Shown piece by piece: positions 15,970-25,422 of a stretch of 32,861 bases of DNA (within the stretch, counting starts at the first letter, position 1; every line of letters begins with the position of its first letter). The notes under the pieces are model-generated. The model did no database searches and had not been told where the DNA came from. It saw nothing but the letters and a program-made list of their open reading frames with translations. Origin of the DNA: Opitutia bacterium. GTDB taxonomy: Bacteria > Verrucomicrobiota > Verrucomicrobiae > Opitutales > UBA953. Position numbers and translations under genes: made by a program. The stretch spans positions 1 through 32,861 of the forward strand of contig SFEJ01000024.1 in the NCBI GenBank assembly GCA_004558035.1, given 5' to 3'.

Positions 15970-17208
15970 ATGAACAACGAAATCATCAGTGTTTTTGAGT
16001 ACATGGAAAAAGAGAAGGGCATCAGCCGCCACGAGCTGATTCCCGTCATCTGCGACGCGATGAAGAACGCCTCCGAAAAGGGCGTGAACGCGGGGCAGAA
16101 CCTCAAGATTCAGATCGATCCGAGGACGGGCGACATCCGCGCTTGGGCGCTGATGACGGTCGTGGATTCCGTTTCCGATCCGTTGACGGAGATTCACATC
16201 AAGAAGGCGGAGCTCTACGCGCCGTCGCCGAAGCTGGGCGACGTGATCGAGAAGGAGATCAATCCGGGCTCGCTCGGTCGCATCGCGGCGCAGATGGTGC
16301 AGCAGACCATCATGCAGTGGGTGCGCACCTTCGAGAAGGAGCGCCTCTACGAAGAGTACAAGAACCAGGTCGGGCAGATCGTCTCGGGAACGGTTCACCG
16401 CCGCGAGCGCGGGGACTTCATCGTCGATCTGGGCAAGGCGGAGGCGACGCTCCCGTCGCGGGAACGCCCCTACAACGAAGATTTCCAGGCGGGCGACCAC
16501 GTGACGGCGCTGCTGCAGCGCATCGAGACGACGCCGCGCGGCCCTGAAATCGTGCTTTCGCGCTCCGATCCGAATTTCGTCCGCCGCATGCTCGAGCGCG
16601 AGGTGACGGAGATTTCCGACGGCTCGGTGCGCATCGTGGCGATCGCGCGCGACGCGGGCAACCGCACGAAGATCGCGGTGGACGCCGCGGATCCGAAGAT
16701 CGATCCCGTCGGCGCCTGCGTCGGTTCCCGCGGGGCGCGCGTGCGCAATCTCGTGAAGGAGCTGAACAACGAAAAGATCGACATCATCCGCTACAGCCCG
16801 GATCCGGAGACGATGCTCCGCGAGGCGATCAAGCCGGCGGTTCCGCGCAACGTCGAGATCGACGAGGCGCGCCACAGCATCTATTTCGAAGTGACGTCGG
16901 AGGACATGTCCATCGCGCTCGGCCGCCGCGGTCAGAACGCGAAGCTGACGTCGAAGCTGCTCGGCTGGCGCCTGCAGATCGACAAGGTTTCGGAGCGCGC
17001 GCCGCATCTCGACGTGAAGCGCGAGGCGGCGGTCTCGGCGTTCGTGAACGCGGGCGTCACGCTCGAGCTCGCGGCGCGGCTCGTGGACGCGGGCTTCTCC
17101 GACCTGCAGATCTTCGACGAGGAAGGCATCGAGGCCGACCTCGAGGCGGCGGGCTTCGAGCCCGACGAGGCGCGCTTCATCGTCACGACGATCGCCGCCG
17201 CGCGCTGA
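15970..17208 (+). CDS. nusA: Transcription termination/antitermination factor NusA
   Basis: This 412-residue protein is NusA, which binds RNA polymerase and nascent RNA and modulates pausing, termination and antitermination. The N-terminal polymerase-binding domain starts MNNEIISVFEYMEKEKGI. An S1 domain lies at about 130-200 (GQIVSGTVHRRERGDFIVDLG). Two KH domains follow (about 205-345), with GACVGSRGARVRNLVKEL and SIALGRRGQNAKLTSKLLGW. The tail (about 355-412) holds a single helix-hairpin-helix-like repeat, fewer than in E. coli. The ATG at 15970 fits the family N-terminus; an in-frame ATG at 15871 would add 33 codons that run through the leader hairpin. infB follows after 50 bases, the usual order, but no rimP gene precedes nusA. 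There is no Shine-Dalgarno. Confidence 0.96.
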   Translation: MNNEIISVFEYMEKEKGISRHELIPVICDAMKNASEKGVNAGQNLKIQIDPRTGDIRAWALMTVVDSVSDPLTEIHIKKAELYAPSPKLGDVIEKEINPGSLGRIAAQMVQQTIMQWVRTFEKERLYEEYKNQVGQIVSGTVHRRERGDFIVDLGKAEATLPSRERPYNEDFQAGDHVTALLQRIETTPRGPEIVLSRSDPNFVRRMLEREVTEISDGSVRIVAIARDAGNRTKIAVDAADPKIDPVGACVGSRGARVRNLVKELNNEKIDIIRYSPDPETMLREAIKPAVPRNVEIDEARHSIYFEVTSEDMSIALGRRGQNAKLTSKLLGWRLQIDKVSERAPHLDVKREAAVSAFVNAGVTLELAARLVDAGFSDLQIFDEEGIEADLEAAGFEPDEARFIVTTIAAAR

Positions 17209-17258
17209 GCGGCGGGAACGGAGCAAGCGAACAAATTTTTTCTTTCTGAAACGGAAAT

Positions 17259-19898
17259 ATGGCAATACGCGTCAGTGAATTATCCAAAATGATCGGCGTT
17301 CCGAACAAGACGCTGGTGCTTTTCTTCGCGGAGAAGCATCCGGAGCTGGGAATCACCGATCCGAGCAAACATCACGGCAAGAGCTTCTCGTGGTTCCCGG
17401 CGGACGGGCACACGATGGAAGAGGAAATTCAGTCTGAGCTGGACGCCTTTTTCCATGAACATCCGGAGCTCGTCGAGAAGCCGAAGGCGAGGAAGGCGCC
17501 CACGTCGAAGAAGGCTGCGGGCAAGAGCGCCGAAAAGCCCGCCGCGCACGCGGAAGCCGTCGAGGCTGAGAAGCCCGCTCCCGTTCCCGCGCCCGTGCCG
17601 CCTCCGCCGCCTCCCGCGCCGAAGCCGGTTCCTGCTCCGGTGCCGCCGGTGCCTCCGCCCGCGCCTCGGGCGCCGATTCCGGTTCCGCCCGTTCCGCCGC
17701 CTCCGCCGCCGCGTCCTTCGATGGCTCCCGTGCCGCCGATTCCGGCTCCGCGCGCGTCGGTTCCTTTGAATCCGCCGCCGGTTCCGTCCGCGCCGAAGAG
17801 CGCTCCCGCGGTTCCGCCTCCGGCTCCGCGCCCGGCTCCGATGCCGCCGCGCGTTCCCGCCGCGCCCGCTCCCCGGCCCGCCGCGGCTCCCGTTCCTCCG
17901 CCGCACGCCGCGCCGAAAGCGGCTCCGGTTCCGCCCGCGCCGACGGCGGGGCGCGCTCCCGCGGCGCCGGTTCCGCCGCCCGTCCCGGGCGTTCCGCGCG
18001 TTCCGGTCCCGGCTCCCGCGCCCGTGCCGCCCGTTCCCGCCGGGAACGCTTCGGCGGGCGACGCCGCCGTTCCGGCGAAGGACGAGCTCCGCAAGGTCAC
18101 GATGCGCGCGCCCGTCGTCGTCCGCGATCTCGCGACGGCGCTCGACGTGCGTCCGTTCCAGCTGATTTCCGCGCTGATGAGCATGGGCGTCTTCGCCTCG
18201 CTCAATCAGGACCTGGGCGACGAAATCGCCGTCAAGGTCGCGGAGAAGTACGGCGTCGAGCTCGACATTCACCGCCGCGAAAAGGGCGCGCAGCAGGCGA
18301 AGCCCGTCGTCGTCGAAAAGCCGAAGCCGGTGGACGACGAAAAGGACAAGGCGCCGCGCCCGCCGGTCGTCTGCGTGCTCGGTCACGTGGACCACGGGAA
18401 GACGACCCTTCTGGACTTTTACCGCAAATCGAACGTCACCGCGGGCGAAGCGGGCGGCATCACGCAGCACGTCGCCGCGTATTCCGTGAAGCACGGCGAC
18501 CAGACGATCACGTTCCTCGACACGCCCGGTCACGCGGCGTTCTCGAAGATGCGCGAACGCGGCGCGGCGCTCACGGACATCGCGGTGCTCGTCGTCGCCG
18601 CGGACGACGGCTTCATGCCGCAGACGGACGAGGCGCTCAAGTTCGCGCAGAAGAACGGCGTGCAGCTCGTCGTCGCCGTCAACAAGATCGACGCCAAGGG
18701 CGCGAACGTGGACCGCGTGAAGCAGCAGATGCAGAAGCGCGGCATCACGTCCGAAGACTGGGGCGGCACGATTCAGTGCGAGCCCGTCTCCGCGCTCAAG
18801 GGCACGAACATGGATTCGCTGCTCGATGCGATTCTGCTGCAGGCGGAAATGATGGAGCTCAAGGCGAACCCGAAATGCCCGGCGGAAGGCACCGTCGTCG
18901 AGGCGCAGATGGAGCAGGGGCGCGGCCCGACGGCGACCGTCATCATCCAGCGCGGCACGCTCAAGACAGGCGACGCGCTCGTTTGCGGCCCGCATTTCTG
19001 CCGCGTCCGCGCGATCATGGACGAATACGGCAAGCCGCTGAAGCAGATCGCGCCGGGCTGCCCCGGCCGCGTCATGGGCTGGTCGGGCGTTCCCTCCGCG
19101 GGAGCGGTCTTCTCCGCCGTCAAGAACGCGCGCGAGGCCGAAAAGATCGCCGAGGACAACCAGTACAAGCTCCGCAAGGCGATCGAGGAGGAAGAGGACA
19201 ACAAGCGCCGCGCGGCGGCGGAGGAACAGCTCTCCGGGCTTTCCGACATCGAGCGCCTCAACCAGCTCCTCGCGGGAACGAGCGAAAAGGTCTTCAAGGT
19301 CGTGACGAAGGCGGACGTGGACGGCACGCTCGAGGCGCTGAACGCGTCGCTCGAGGCGATCAAGTCCTCCCGCGTGAAGCTCGAGATCGTCGGCGGTTCC
19401 GTCGGCCCGATCACGCCGAGCGACGTCAACACGGCGTCGGCGGCGGGCGCGACGATCGTCGCGTTCGACGTGAAGGCGGACAACGGCGTTCCCGCGCTGA
19501 TGAAGCGCCAGAACGTCAGCCTGATCACGCACGACATCATTTACATGCTCCTCGACATGGTCAAGGAGGCGATGGCGGAGCTGCTCGATCCGGAGCTGAA
19601 GGAGAACAAGGTCGGCGTCGCCGAGGCGCGCGTGATCTACCCGTTCGGGAAAAACGCGTTCGTCGCGGGCTCGATGGTCACCGAAGGCAGCATCCGCCGC
19701 GACTTCAACGCGCGCGTCGTGCGCAAGGGCGAAGTGCTTCACACGGGGCGCATCGACACGCTCAAGCGCTTCAAGGACGACGTCACGGAGGTCAAGGCGG
19801 GCTACGAATGCGGCATCCGCGTCACGGGCTTCGAAGAATACAAGGAGGGCGACCTCATCGAGTGCTTCGAGATCCTCAAGATCCGCCCGCCGCTGTAA
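17259..19898 (+). CDS. infB: Translation initiation factor IF-2
   Basis: This 879-residue GTPase delivers initiator tRNA to the 30S subunit and promotes subunit joining. A short N-terminal helical domain (1-60, IRVSELSKMIGVPNKTLVLFF) is followed by a Pro/Ala/Val-rich linker of about 190 residues (roughly 75-270) with runs of six prolines. A second IF2N-like helix set (about 278-335, VVVRDLATALDVRPFQLIS) precedes the G domain. G motifs are GHVDHGKTT near 374, DTPGHAAF, NKID and SALKG. Domains II to IV follow, ending in GYECGIRVTGFEEYKEGD and the usual 'IE.fEi..i.' terminus. It lies 50 bases after nusA, and a strong terminator follows. The polyproline runs in IF-2 itself would make its own synthesis depend on EF-P, an inference from known EF-P function. 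Confidence 0.97.
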   Translation: MAIRVSELSKMIGVPNKTLVLFFAEKHPELGITDPSKHHGKSFSWFPADGHTMEEEIQSELDAFFHEHPELVEKPKARKAPTSKKAAGKSAEKPAAHAEAVEAEKPAPVPAPVPPPPPPAPKPVPAPVPPVPPPAPRAPIPVPPVPPPPPPRPSMAPVPPIPAPRASVPLNPPPVPSAPKSAPAVPPPAPRPAPMPPRVPAAPAPRPAAAPVPPPHAAPKAAPVPPAPTAGRAPAAPVPPPVPGVPRVPVPAPAPVPPVPAGNASAGDAAVPAKDELRKVTMRAPVVVRDLATALDVRPFQLISALMSMGVFASLNQDLGDEIAVKVAEKYGVELDIHRREKGAQQAKPVVVEKPKPVDDEKDKAPRPPVVCVLGHVDHGKTTLLDFYRKSNVTAGEAGGITQHVAAYSVKHGDQTITFLDTPGHAAFSKMRERGAALTDIAVLVVAADDGFMPQTDEALKFAQKNGVQLVVAVNKIDAKGANVDRVKQQMQKRGITSEDWGGTIQCEPVSALKGTNMDSLLDAILLQAEMMELKANPKCPAEGTVVEAQMEQGRGPTATVIIQRGTLKTGDALVCGPHFCRVRAIMDEYGKPLKQIAPGCPGRVMGWSGVPSAGAVFSAVKNAREAEKIAEDNQYKLRKAIEEEEDNKRRAAAEEQLSGLSDIERLNQLLAGTSEKVFKVVTKADVDGTLEALNASLEAIKSSRVKLEIVGGSVGPITPSDVNTASAAGATIVAFDVKADNGVPALMKRQNVSLITHDIIYMLLDMVKEAMAELLDPELKENKVGVAEARVIYPFGKNAFVAGSMVTEGSIRRDFNARVVRKGEVLHTGRIDTLKRFKDDVTEVKAGYECGIRVTGFEEYKEGDLIECFEILKIRPPL

Positions 19899-19918
19899 GC
19901 GGCCGCGGGTCGGATTTT

Positions 19919-19953
19919 CGGACGGCGTTTTCCGCGCCGTCCGAAATTTTTTT
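19919..19953 (+). terminator. Rho-independent terminator after infB
   Basis: A perfect 9-bp stem (19919-19927 with 19935-19943), a 7-base loop and AAA followed by seven T lie 21 bases after the infB stop. The TTTT before the stem can pair with the AAA after it. mtaB starts 26 bases further on, so it may have its own promoter or depend on read-through. Confidence 0.88.
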
Positions 19954-19979
19954 CGGCGGAGCGGAAGGCGTTTTTTCAG

Positions 19980-21314
19980 ATGTCCGAGGTGCATGACGAT
20001 TTGCCCGTCCGGCGGCGCGCGTGTCTGTTCACGCTCGGCTGCCGGCTGAATCATTACGAGACGGAGGTGCTGCGCGACAAGCTCGCGGCGGCGGGCTACG
20101 CCGTCGTCGAATGGGGCGAGCCGGCGGACCTGGCGATAATAAACACGTGCACGGTGACGGGGCTCGCGGAGGCGAAATGCCGCCAGATCGTCCGCGGCTT
20201 CGTGAAGGCGAATCCCGAGGCGTTCTGCGCCGTCGTCGGCTGCTATTCGCAGACGGGCGCGTCCGCGGTCGCGGCGATTCCGGGCGTGGATCTCGTCGTC
20301 GGCAACCGCGCCAAGCTCGACGTGCTCGACTACGTCGGCGCGGGAACGAAGAACGCCGTTCCCGTCGTCGTCCGCGAGCGGATTTCGCGCGAAGACTTCA
20401 AGGTCTCCTTCGTCGGCGACGCGCCGTTCAACGAGCGCGCGAATCTGAAGATTCAGGACGGCTGCGACTTCATGTGCAGCTACTGCGTCATTCCGTTCGC
20501 GCGGGGGCGCGCGCGTTCCCGCGACTTCGCGGACCTGCTCGCCGAGGCGCGTTCGCTGGCGGCGCGCGGCGCGCGCGAGCTCGTGATCACCGGCGTGAAC
20601 GTCGGAACGTATGCGAATTCCGGATACGACGTGCTCGGCGTGATCGACGCGCTCGCGGAAATTCCCGGCGTGGACAGAATCCGCATCGGCAGCATCGAGC
20701 CCAAGACGGTTCCCGACGGCGTCTTCGACCGCATGGCGGATCCCGCGCACCCGCTGACGCCTTTTCTGCACCTGCCGATTCAGTCCGGCTGCGAGCGCAT
20801 CCTGCGCGACATGCGCCGCCGCTACACGCTGAGCGAATACCTCGAATTCGTCGGGACCGCCGCCGAGCGCGTTCCCGAAATCTGCATCGGCACGGACATC
20901 ATGGTCGGCTTTCCCGGAGAAACCGACGCGGAGTTCGACGAGACCTGCGCGACGTTCATGAACGGACCGTTCGCCTACTGCCACGTGTTCACCTATTCCG
21001 AACGCGCGGGAACGCCCGCCGCCCGCCGCGCGGACCGCGTGCCCGTGCCCGTGCGCCAGCGCCGTTCCGCCGCGCTGCGCGCGCTTTCCGCGAAAAAGCG
21101 CCGCGCGTTCATGGAGCGCTTTCTCGGGCGCGAAGCCGAAGTGCTCTGCGAAAATCCCTCCGGCGGCGGCTTTCCCGCCTACACGCGCAATTATCTGCGC
21201 GCGTTCGTTCCCGCGGACGCGTTCCCGGGGGAAAATCTCGCCAACGAGCTGCGCGTCGTCCGCCTCGCCGCGATCGTCGGCGACGCGTTTCTCGCGGAAA
21301 ATCCGCGCCGCTGA
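19980..21314 (+). CDS. mtaB: tRNA t6A37 methylthiotransferase MtaB
   Basis: This 444-residue radical-SAM enzyme adds a methylthio group to N6-threonylcarbamoyladenosine at position 37 of certain tRNAs. The N-terminal methylthiotransferase domain holds three cluster cysteines, in FTLGCRLNHYE, NTCTVT and GCYSQ. The radical-SAM motif is CDFMCSYC near 161-168, within NLKIQDGCDFMCSYCVIPFA. LHLPIQSGCERILRDMRR and DIMVGFPGETD are family landmarks, and a TRAM-like RNA-binding domain occupies about 370-440. The opening TLGCRLN and the motif set separate MtaB from MiaB and RimO, which read differently. The ATG at 19980 lacks a Shine-Dalgarno. The gene follows the infB terminator and precedes the groES promoter. 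No terminator with a T-run is seen after it. Confidence 0.92.
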   Translation: MSEVHDDLPVRRRACLFTLGCRLNHYETEVLRDKLAAAGYAVVEWGEPADLAIINTCTVTGLAEAKCRQIVRGFVKANPEAFCAVVGCYSQTGASAVAAIPGVDLVVGNRAKLDVLDYVGAGTKNAVPVVVRERISREDFKVSFVGDAPFNERANLKIQDGCDFMCSYCVIPFARGRARSRDFADLLAEARSLAARGARELVITGVNVGTYANSGYDVLGVIDALAEIPGVDRIRIGSIEPKTVPDGVFDRMADPAHPLTPFLHLPIQSGCERILRDMRRRYTLSEYLEFVGTAAERVPEICIGTDIMVGFPGETDAEFDETCATFMNGPFAYCHVFTYSERAGTPAARRADRVPVPVRQRRSAALRALSAKKRRAFMERFLGREAEVLCENPSGGGFPAYTRNYLRAFVPADAFPGENLANELRVVRLAAIVGDAFLAENPRR

Positions 21315-21356
21315 GCGCGTCCGCGTTCCCGCGCGGGCGGATTGTCCCAATTGTTT

Positions 21357-21372
21357 TGGCACGCCTTTTGCA
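21357..21372 (+). promoter_or_regulatory. Sigma-54-type (-24/-12) promoter of groES-groEL
   Basis: TGGCACG, four bases, then TTGCA match the sigma-54 consensus TGGCACG-N4-TTGCW at every position. The invariant GG (21358-21359) and GC (21370-21371) are 10 bases apart as required. The inferred start lies about 40 bases before the groES ATG. No CIRCE element and no good -35/-10 pair is visible in the same spacer. Confidence 0.75.
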
Positions 21373-21423
21373 AAAGACTTCGGACAGTTCAAACTTTCAA
21401 ATTCAATCCATATTCATTCAATC

Positions 21424-21750
21424 ATGAGCAAGGACAAAAAAGAAAAATGCTGCTGCAAATGCGGCGTCAACGTGAAGCCTCTCGGCGACCGCGTGCTTCT
21501 GAAGCGCTGCGAAGCCGCGGAAGAAATCAAGGGCGGGATCATCATTCCCGACTCCGCGAAGGAAAAACCGATGGAGGCGAAAGTCATCGCGCTCGGCACG
21601 GGCAAGATCGAAGACGGCAAGAAGGTCGATTTCAACGTTGCCGTCGGCGACAAGGTTCTCATCGGCAAGTACACGGGAACGGAAGTCAAGATCGACGACG
21701 AGGTCTATCTGCTCGCCCGCGAAGACGAAATCCTCGCGATCATCGGATAA
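21424..21750 (+). CDS. groES: Co-chaperonin GroES with cysteine-rich N-terminal extension
   Basis: This 108-residue protein is the lid of the GroEL chaperonin. From residue 15 it follows the family: VNVKPLGDRVLLKRCEAAEE, the mobile loop EIKGGIIIPDSAKEKP, and a C-terminus YLLAREDEILAIIG. It has about 14 extra N-terminal residues, MSKDKKEKCCCKCG, with four cysteines in a CCCxC arrangement after a lysine-rich start. The ATG at 21424 is preferred because no alternative ATG exists in frame before the conserved domain; only a GTG within it could serve. GroES of other bacteria usually starts at the conserved core. The cluster could bind metal or sense redox state (an inference; Helicobacter HspA has a metal-binding extension, but at its C-terminus). 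groEL follows after 31 bases. Confidence 0.95.
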   Translation: MSKDKKEKCCCKCGVNVKPLGDRVLLKRCEAAEEIKGGIIIPDSAKEKPMEAKVIALGTGKIEDGKKVDFNVAVGDKVLIGKYTGTEVKIDDEVYLLAREDEILAIIG

Positions 21751-21781
21751 AAAATTTCAACAACCGAAATTCTGAAACATC

Positions 21782-23413
<1,632 letters not shown>

Positions 23414-23419
23414 GAAAAA

Positions 23420-23447
23420 AAGCTTAAAGTTTAAGGCTTAAAGCCTG
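23420..23447. repeat. Heptameric AAGCTTA repeats after groEL
   Basis: Four heptamers in phase: AAGCTTA, AAGTTTA, AGGCTTA, AAGCCTG. They belong to the same family as those at 7764 and 28095. They lie directly before the groEL terminator and have no inverted partner here. Confidence 0.8.
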
Positions 23448-23453
23448 AAGAAG

Positions 23454-23490
23454 AGCGTTCCCGCGAAAAATCCGCGGGAACGCTTTTTCC
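23454..23490 (+). terminator. groEL terminator made of an inverted pair of the GGGAACG word
   Basis: A perfect 12-bp stem, AGCGTTCCCGCG (23454-23465) with CGCGGGAACGCT (23473-23484), a 7-base loop and a T-rich tail. The two arms are the CGTTCCC and GGGAACG forms of the word that is over-represented throughout the window. Confidence 0.92.
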
Positions 23491-23526
23491 TTTTTTCGGA
23501 ACGGGCGGACGCGATAAACTGAACTC

Positions 23527-25413
23527 ATGAAGATTCGAGAATTTTTTGCGGCGCGGGAGGCGCGTTCCCGCGGGGAGGCGCTGCGGCGCGGCGCGTGGTT
23601 TTTCGTTTTCGCGGCGGCGCTCGCCGCGCTGATTTCGCTGAATTATTTCCGCCAGCTCGACATCGATTTTTCCGGCGAGGGCGGCGTGTACGCGTTCTGC
23701 ACGATGTTCGGGCATTTCGCGATGTGGGGCGCGGTCGCGTGGATCGCGTGCTGTCTGCCGTGGGCGCTGGCGTTCCCGCGGCGTCCGCTCGCGGCGTGCC
23801 TTTCCGTCGCGGCGGGAACGGCGGGGCTGATCGTCGTCGCGCTCGACACCTTCGTCTTCGGGCTGTATCGATTTCATGTATACAACAGCTTCGTTCTGGA
23901 TCTGCTTTTCGGCGGCGGCGCGGCGGGAATCTTCACGTTCACGGCGGGGCAGATCGCGCTGATGGCGGGCGGGGCGCTCGCGCTCGTCGGGCTCGGGCTC
24001 GTCGCGTGGTCCGCGGCGCGGTTTTTCGCTTCGCGCACGGGCGGGAAGGCGCTCGGCGCGGTCGCGGGAACGCTCGCCGTCCTGCTCGTCGCCTCGCACA
24101 TGATGCACGCGTATTATTCCGCGAACGGGAGCCGTTCCGTCTATCGCATCGCGGAGGTTTACCCGGGGCATTTCCCGCTGACGGCGAACCGTTTTCTGAT
24201 CCGGTGCGGCTGGGTCGATCCCGAAAAGGTGCGCGAGAAGATCAGGCTCAACGCGGGCTCGGCGCTCGACTATCCGCGCGCGCCGCTCGTTCCCGCGGAG
24301 CCGCCGACGAAGAACGTGCTCGTCATCTTCGTCGATTCGTGGAATTTCCGCACCTTCGCGCCGGAAGTGATGCCGAACGTCTGCGCCTTCGCGAAGAACG
24401 CGCAGGTCTTCGCCGAGCACTACAGCGGCGACCACGGCACGCGCACGGGCGTGATGTCGTTTTTCCACGGGCTGCCGGGAATGTATTTCGGAGCGATCCG
24501 CGACGGCGGCGTCAGCTCGGCGTTCGTGGACGTGTTGTTGAAAAATAATTACGCGACCGCGGTTTACGCGACGGCGGGGCTCTCCAATCCGCCGTTCACG
24601 CGCACGATCTTCAGGAACGTTCCCGCCGAGTCGATCCGCGACTACCTTGCGGAGGGCGTTTCGACCGCCGAGGGCGACGAGCGGCTCGCGGACGCGTGGC
24701 TCGAGTTCACGAAAAATCACGTGAGCGTTCCCGCCGCCGAGCGCCGCCCGTTCTTCGGCTTCCTGTTCTTCGACGAACTGCACGCGATGACGCTCCCGAA
24801 GGACGCCGAGAAGAAATTCCCCACCGACTGGGAAAATCCGAAATACGAGCTGCTCGGCAAAAACACCGACCCGACGCCGTTCTTCAACCTCTACAAGAAC
24901 GACGCGTTCTGGCTCGACCGCCAGCTCGGGCGCGTGTTCGACGACCTGCGGGAACGCGGGCTGCTCGAAAACACCGTCGTCATTCTCACCGGCGACCACG
25001 GGCAGGAATTCAACGAGGACGGCAACAACACGTGGGGCCACGGCTCGCTGTTTTCGACGCACCAGCTCAAGGTGCCGTTCGTGCTCTTCGACGCCGCGCT
25101 GCCGCCCAAAACGCACACGCACTGGACGTCGCACTACGACGCGAGCGTCACGCTGCTGCAGAATTATCTGCACGTCGGGAACGCGCCGAGCGACTATTCC
25201 GTGGGCAAAAATCTTTTCGACGAGACGCCGCGCGAATGGCTGCTCGTCGGGCATCCGGAGCAGTGGGGCGTGATCGAGCGCGACCGCATCACGCACGTCC
25301 GCCTCGGCGACTACGAAATCTTCGACCGCGACTACCGCTATCTCCCCGACGCGAAGCTGAACGTTCCCGTCTTCCGCGCCGCCGTCGATCAGAGCAAGGA
25401 GTTTTTCAGGTAG
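23527..25413 (+). CDS. YejM/PbgA-like membrane protein with sulfatase-fold domain
   Basis: This 628-residue inner-membrane protein resembles YejM (PbgA, LapC). It has five membrane helices (about 22-40, 56-80, 88-110, 136-162, 175-192) with FHVYNSFVLDLLF between them, as in the DUF3413 region. A sulfatase/alkaline-phosphatase-fold domain follows (about 262-600): VLVIFVDSWN (Asp270), HYSGDHGTRTGVMSFFHGLPGMY with Thr305 where the nucleophile lies, and LTGDHGQEF. In enterobacteria YejM binds lipid A and tunes LpxC turnover, and its enzymatic activity is doubtful. Whether this one has that role or transfers phosphoethanolamine is open. It lies just after the groEL terminator and starts the envelope block. 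It ends 9 bases from the convergent deacetylase gene. Confidence 0.78.
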   Translation: MKIREFFAAREARSRGEALRRGAWFFVFAAALAALISLNYFRQLDIDFSGEGGVYAFCTMFGHFAMWGAVAWIACCLPWALAFPRRPLAACLSVAAGTAGLIVVALDTFVFGLYRFHVYNSFVLDLLFGGGAAGIFTFTAGQIALMAGGALALVGLGLVAWSAARFFASRTGGKALGAVAGTLAVLLVASHMMHAYYSANGSRSVYRIAEVYPGHFPLTANRFLIRCGWVDPEKVREKIRLNAGSALDYPRAPLVPAEPPTKNVLVIFVDSWNFRTFAPEVMPNVCAFAKNAQVFAEHYSGDHGTRTGVMSFFHGLPGMYFGAIRDGGVSSAFVDVLLKNNYATAVYATAGLSNPPFTRTIFRNVPAESIRDYLAEGVSTAEGDERLADAWLEFTKNHVSVPAAERRPFFGFLFFDELHAMTLPKDAEKKFPTDWENPKYELLGKNTDPTPFFNLYKNDAFWLDRQLGRVFDDLRERGLLENTVVILTGDHGQEFNEDGNNTWGHGSLFSTHQLKVPFVLFDAALPPKTHTHWTSHYDASVTLLQNYLHVGNAPSDYSVGKNLFDETPREWLLVGHPEQWGVIERDRITHVRLGDYEIFDRDYRYLPDAKLNVPVFRAAVDQSKEFFR

Positions 25414-25422
25414 TCGCGGGAT

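Noticed and set aside
17280..21392. Very long open frame (over 1300 codons) antisense to infB and mtaB
   Set aside because: Its product is Arg/Asp/Ala/Val-rich without family motifs; the plus strand encodes clear IF-2 and MtaB. Such frames are expected opposite GC-rich codons.
21315..21423. CIRCE element before groES
   Set aside because: No TTAGCACTC-N9-GAGTGCTAA pattern, even relaxed; the spacer holds the sigma-54-type site instead.
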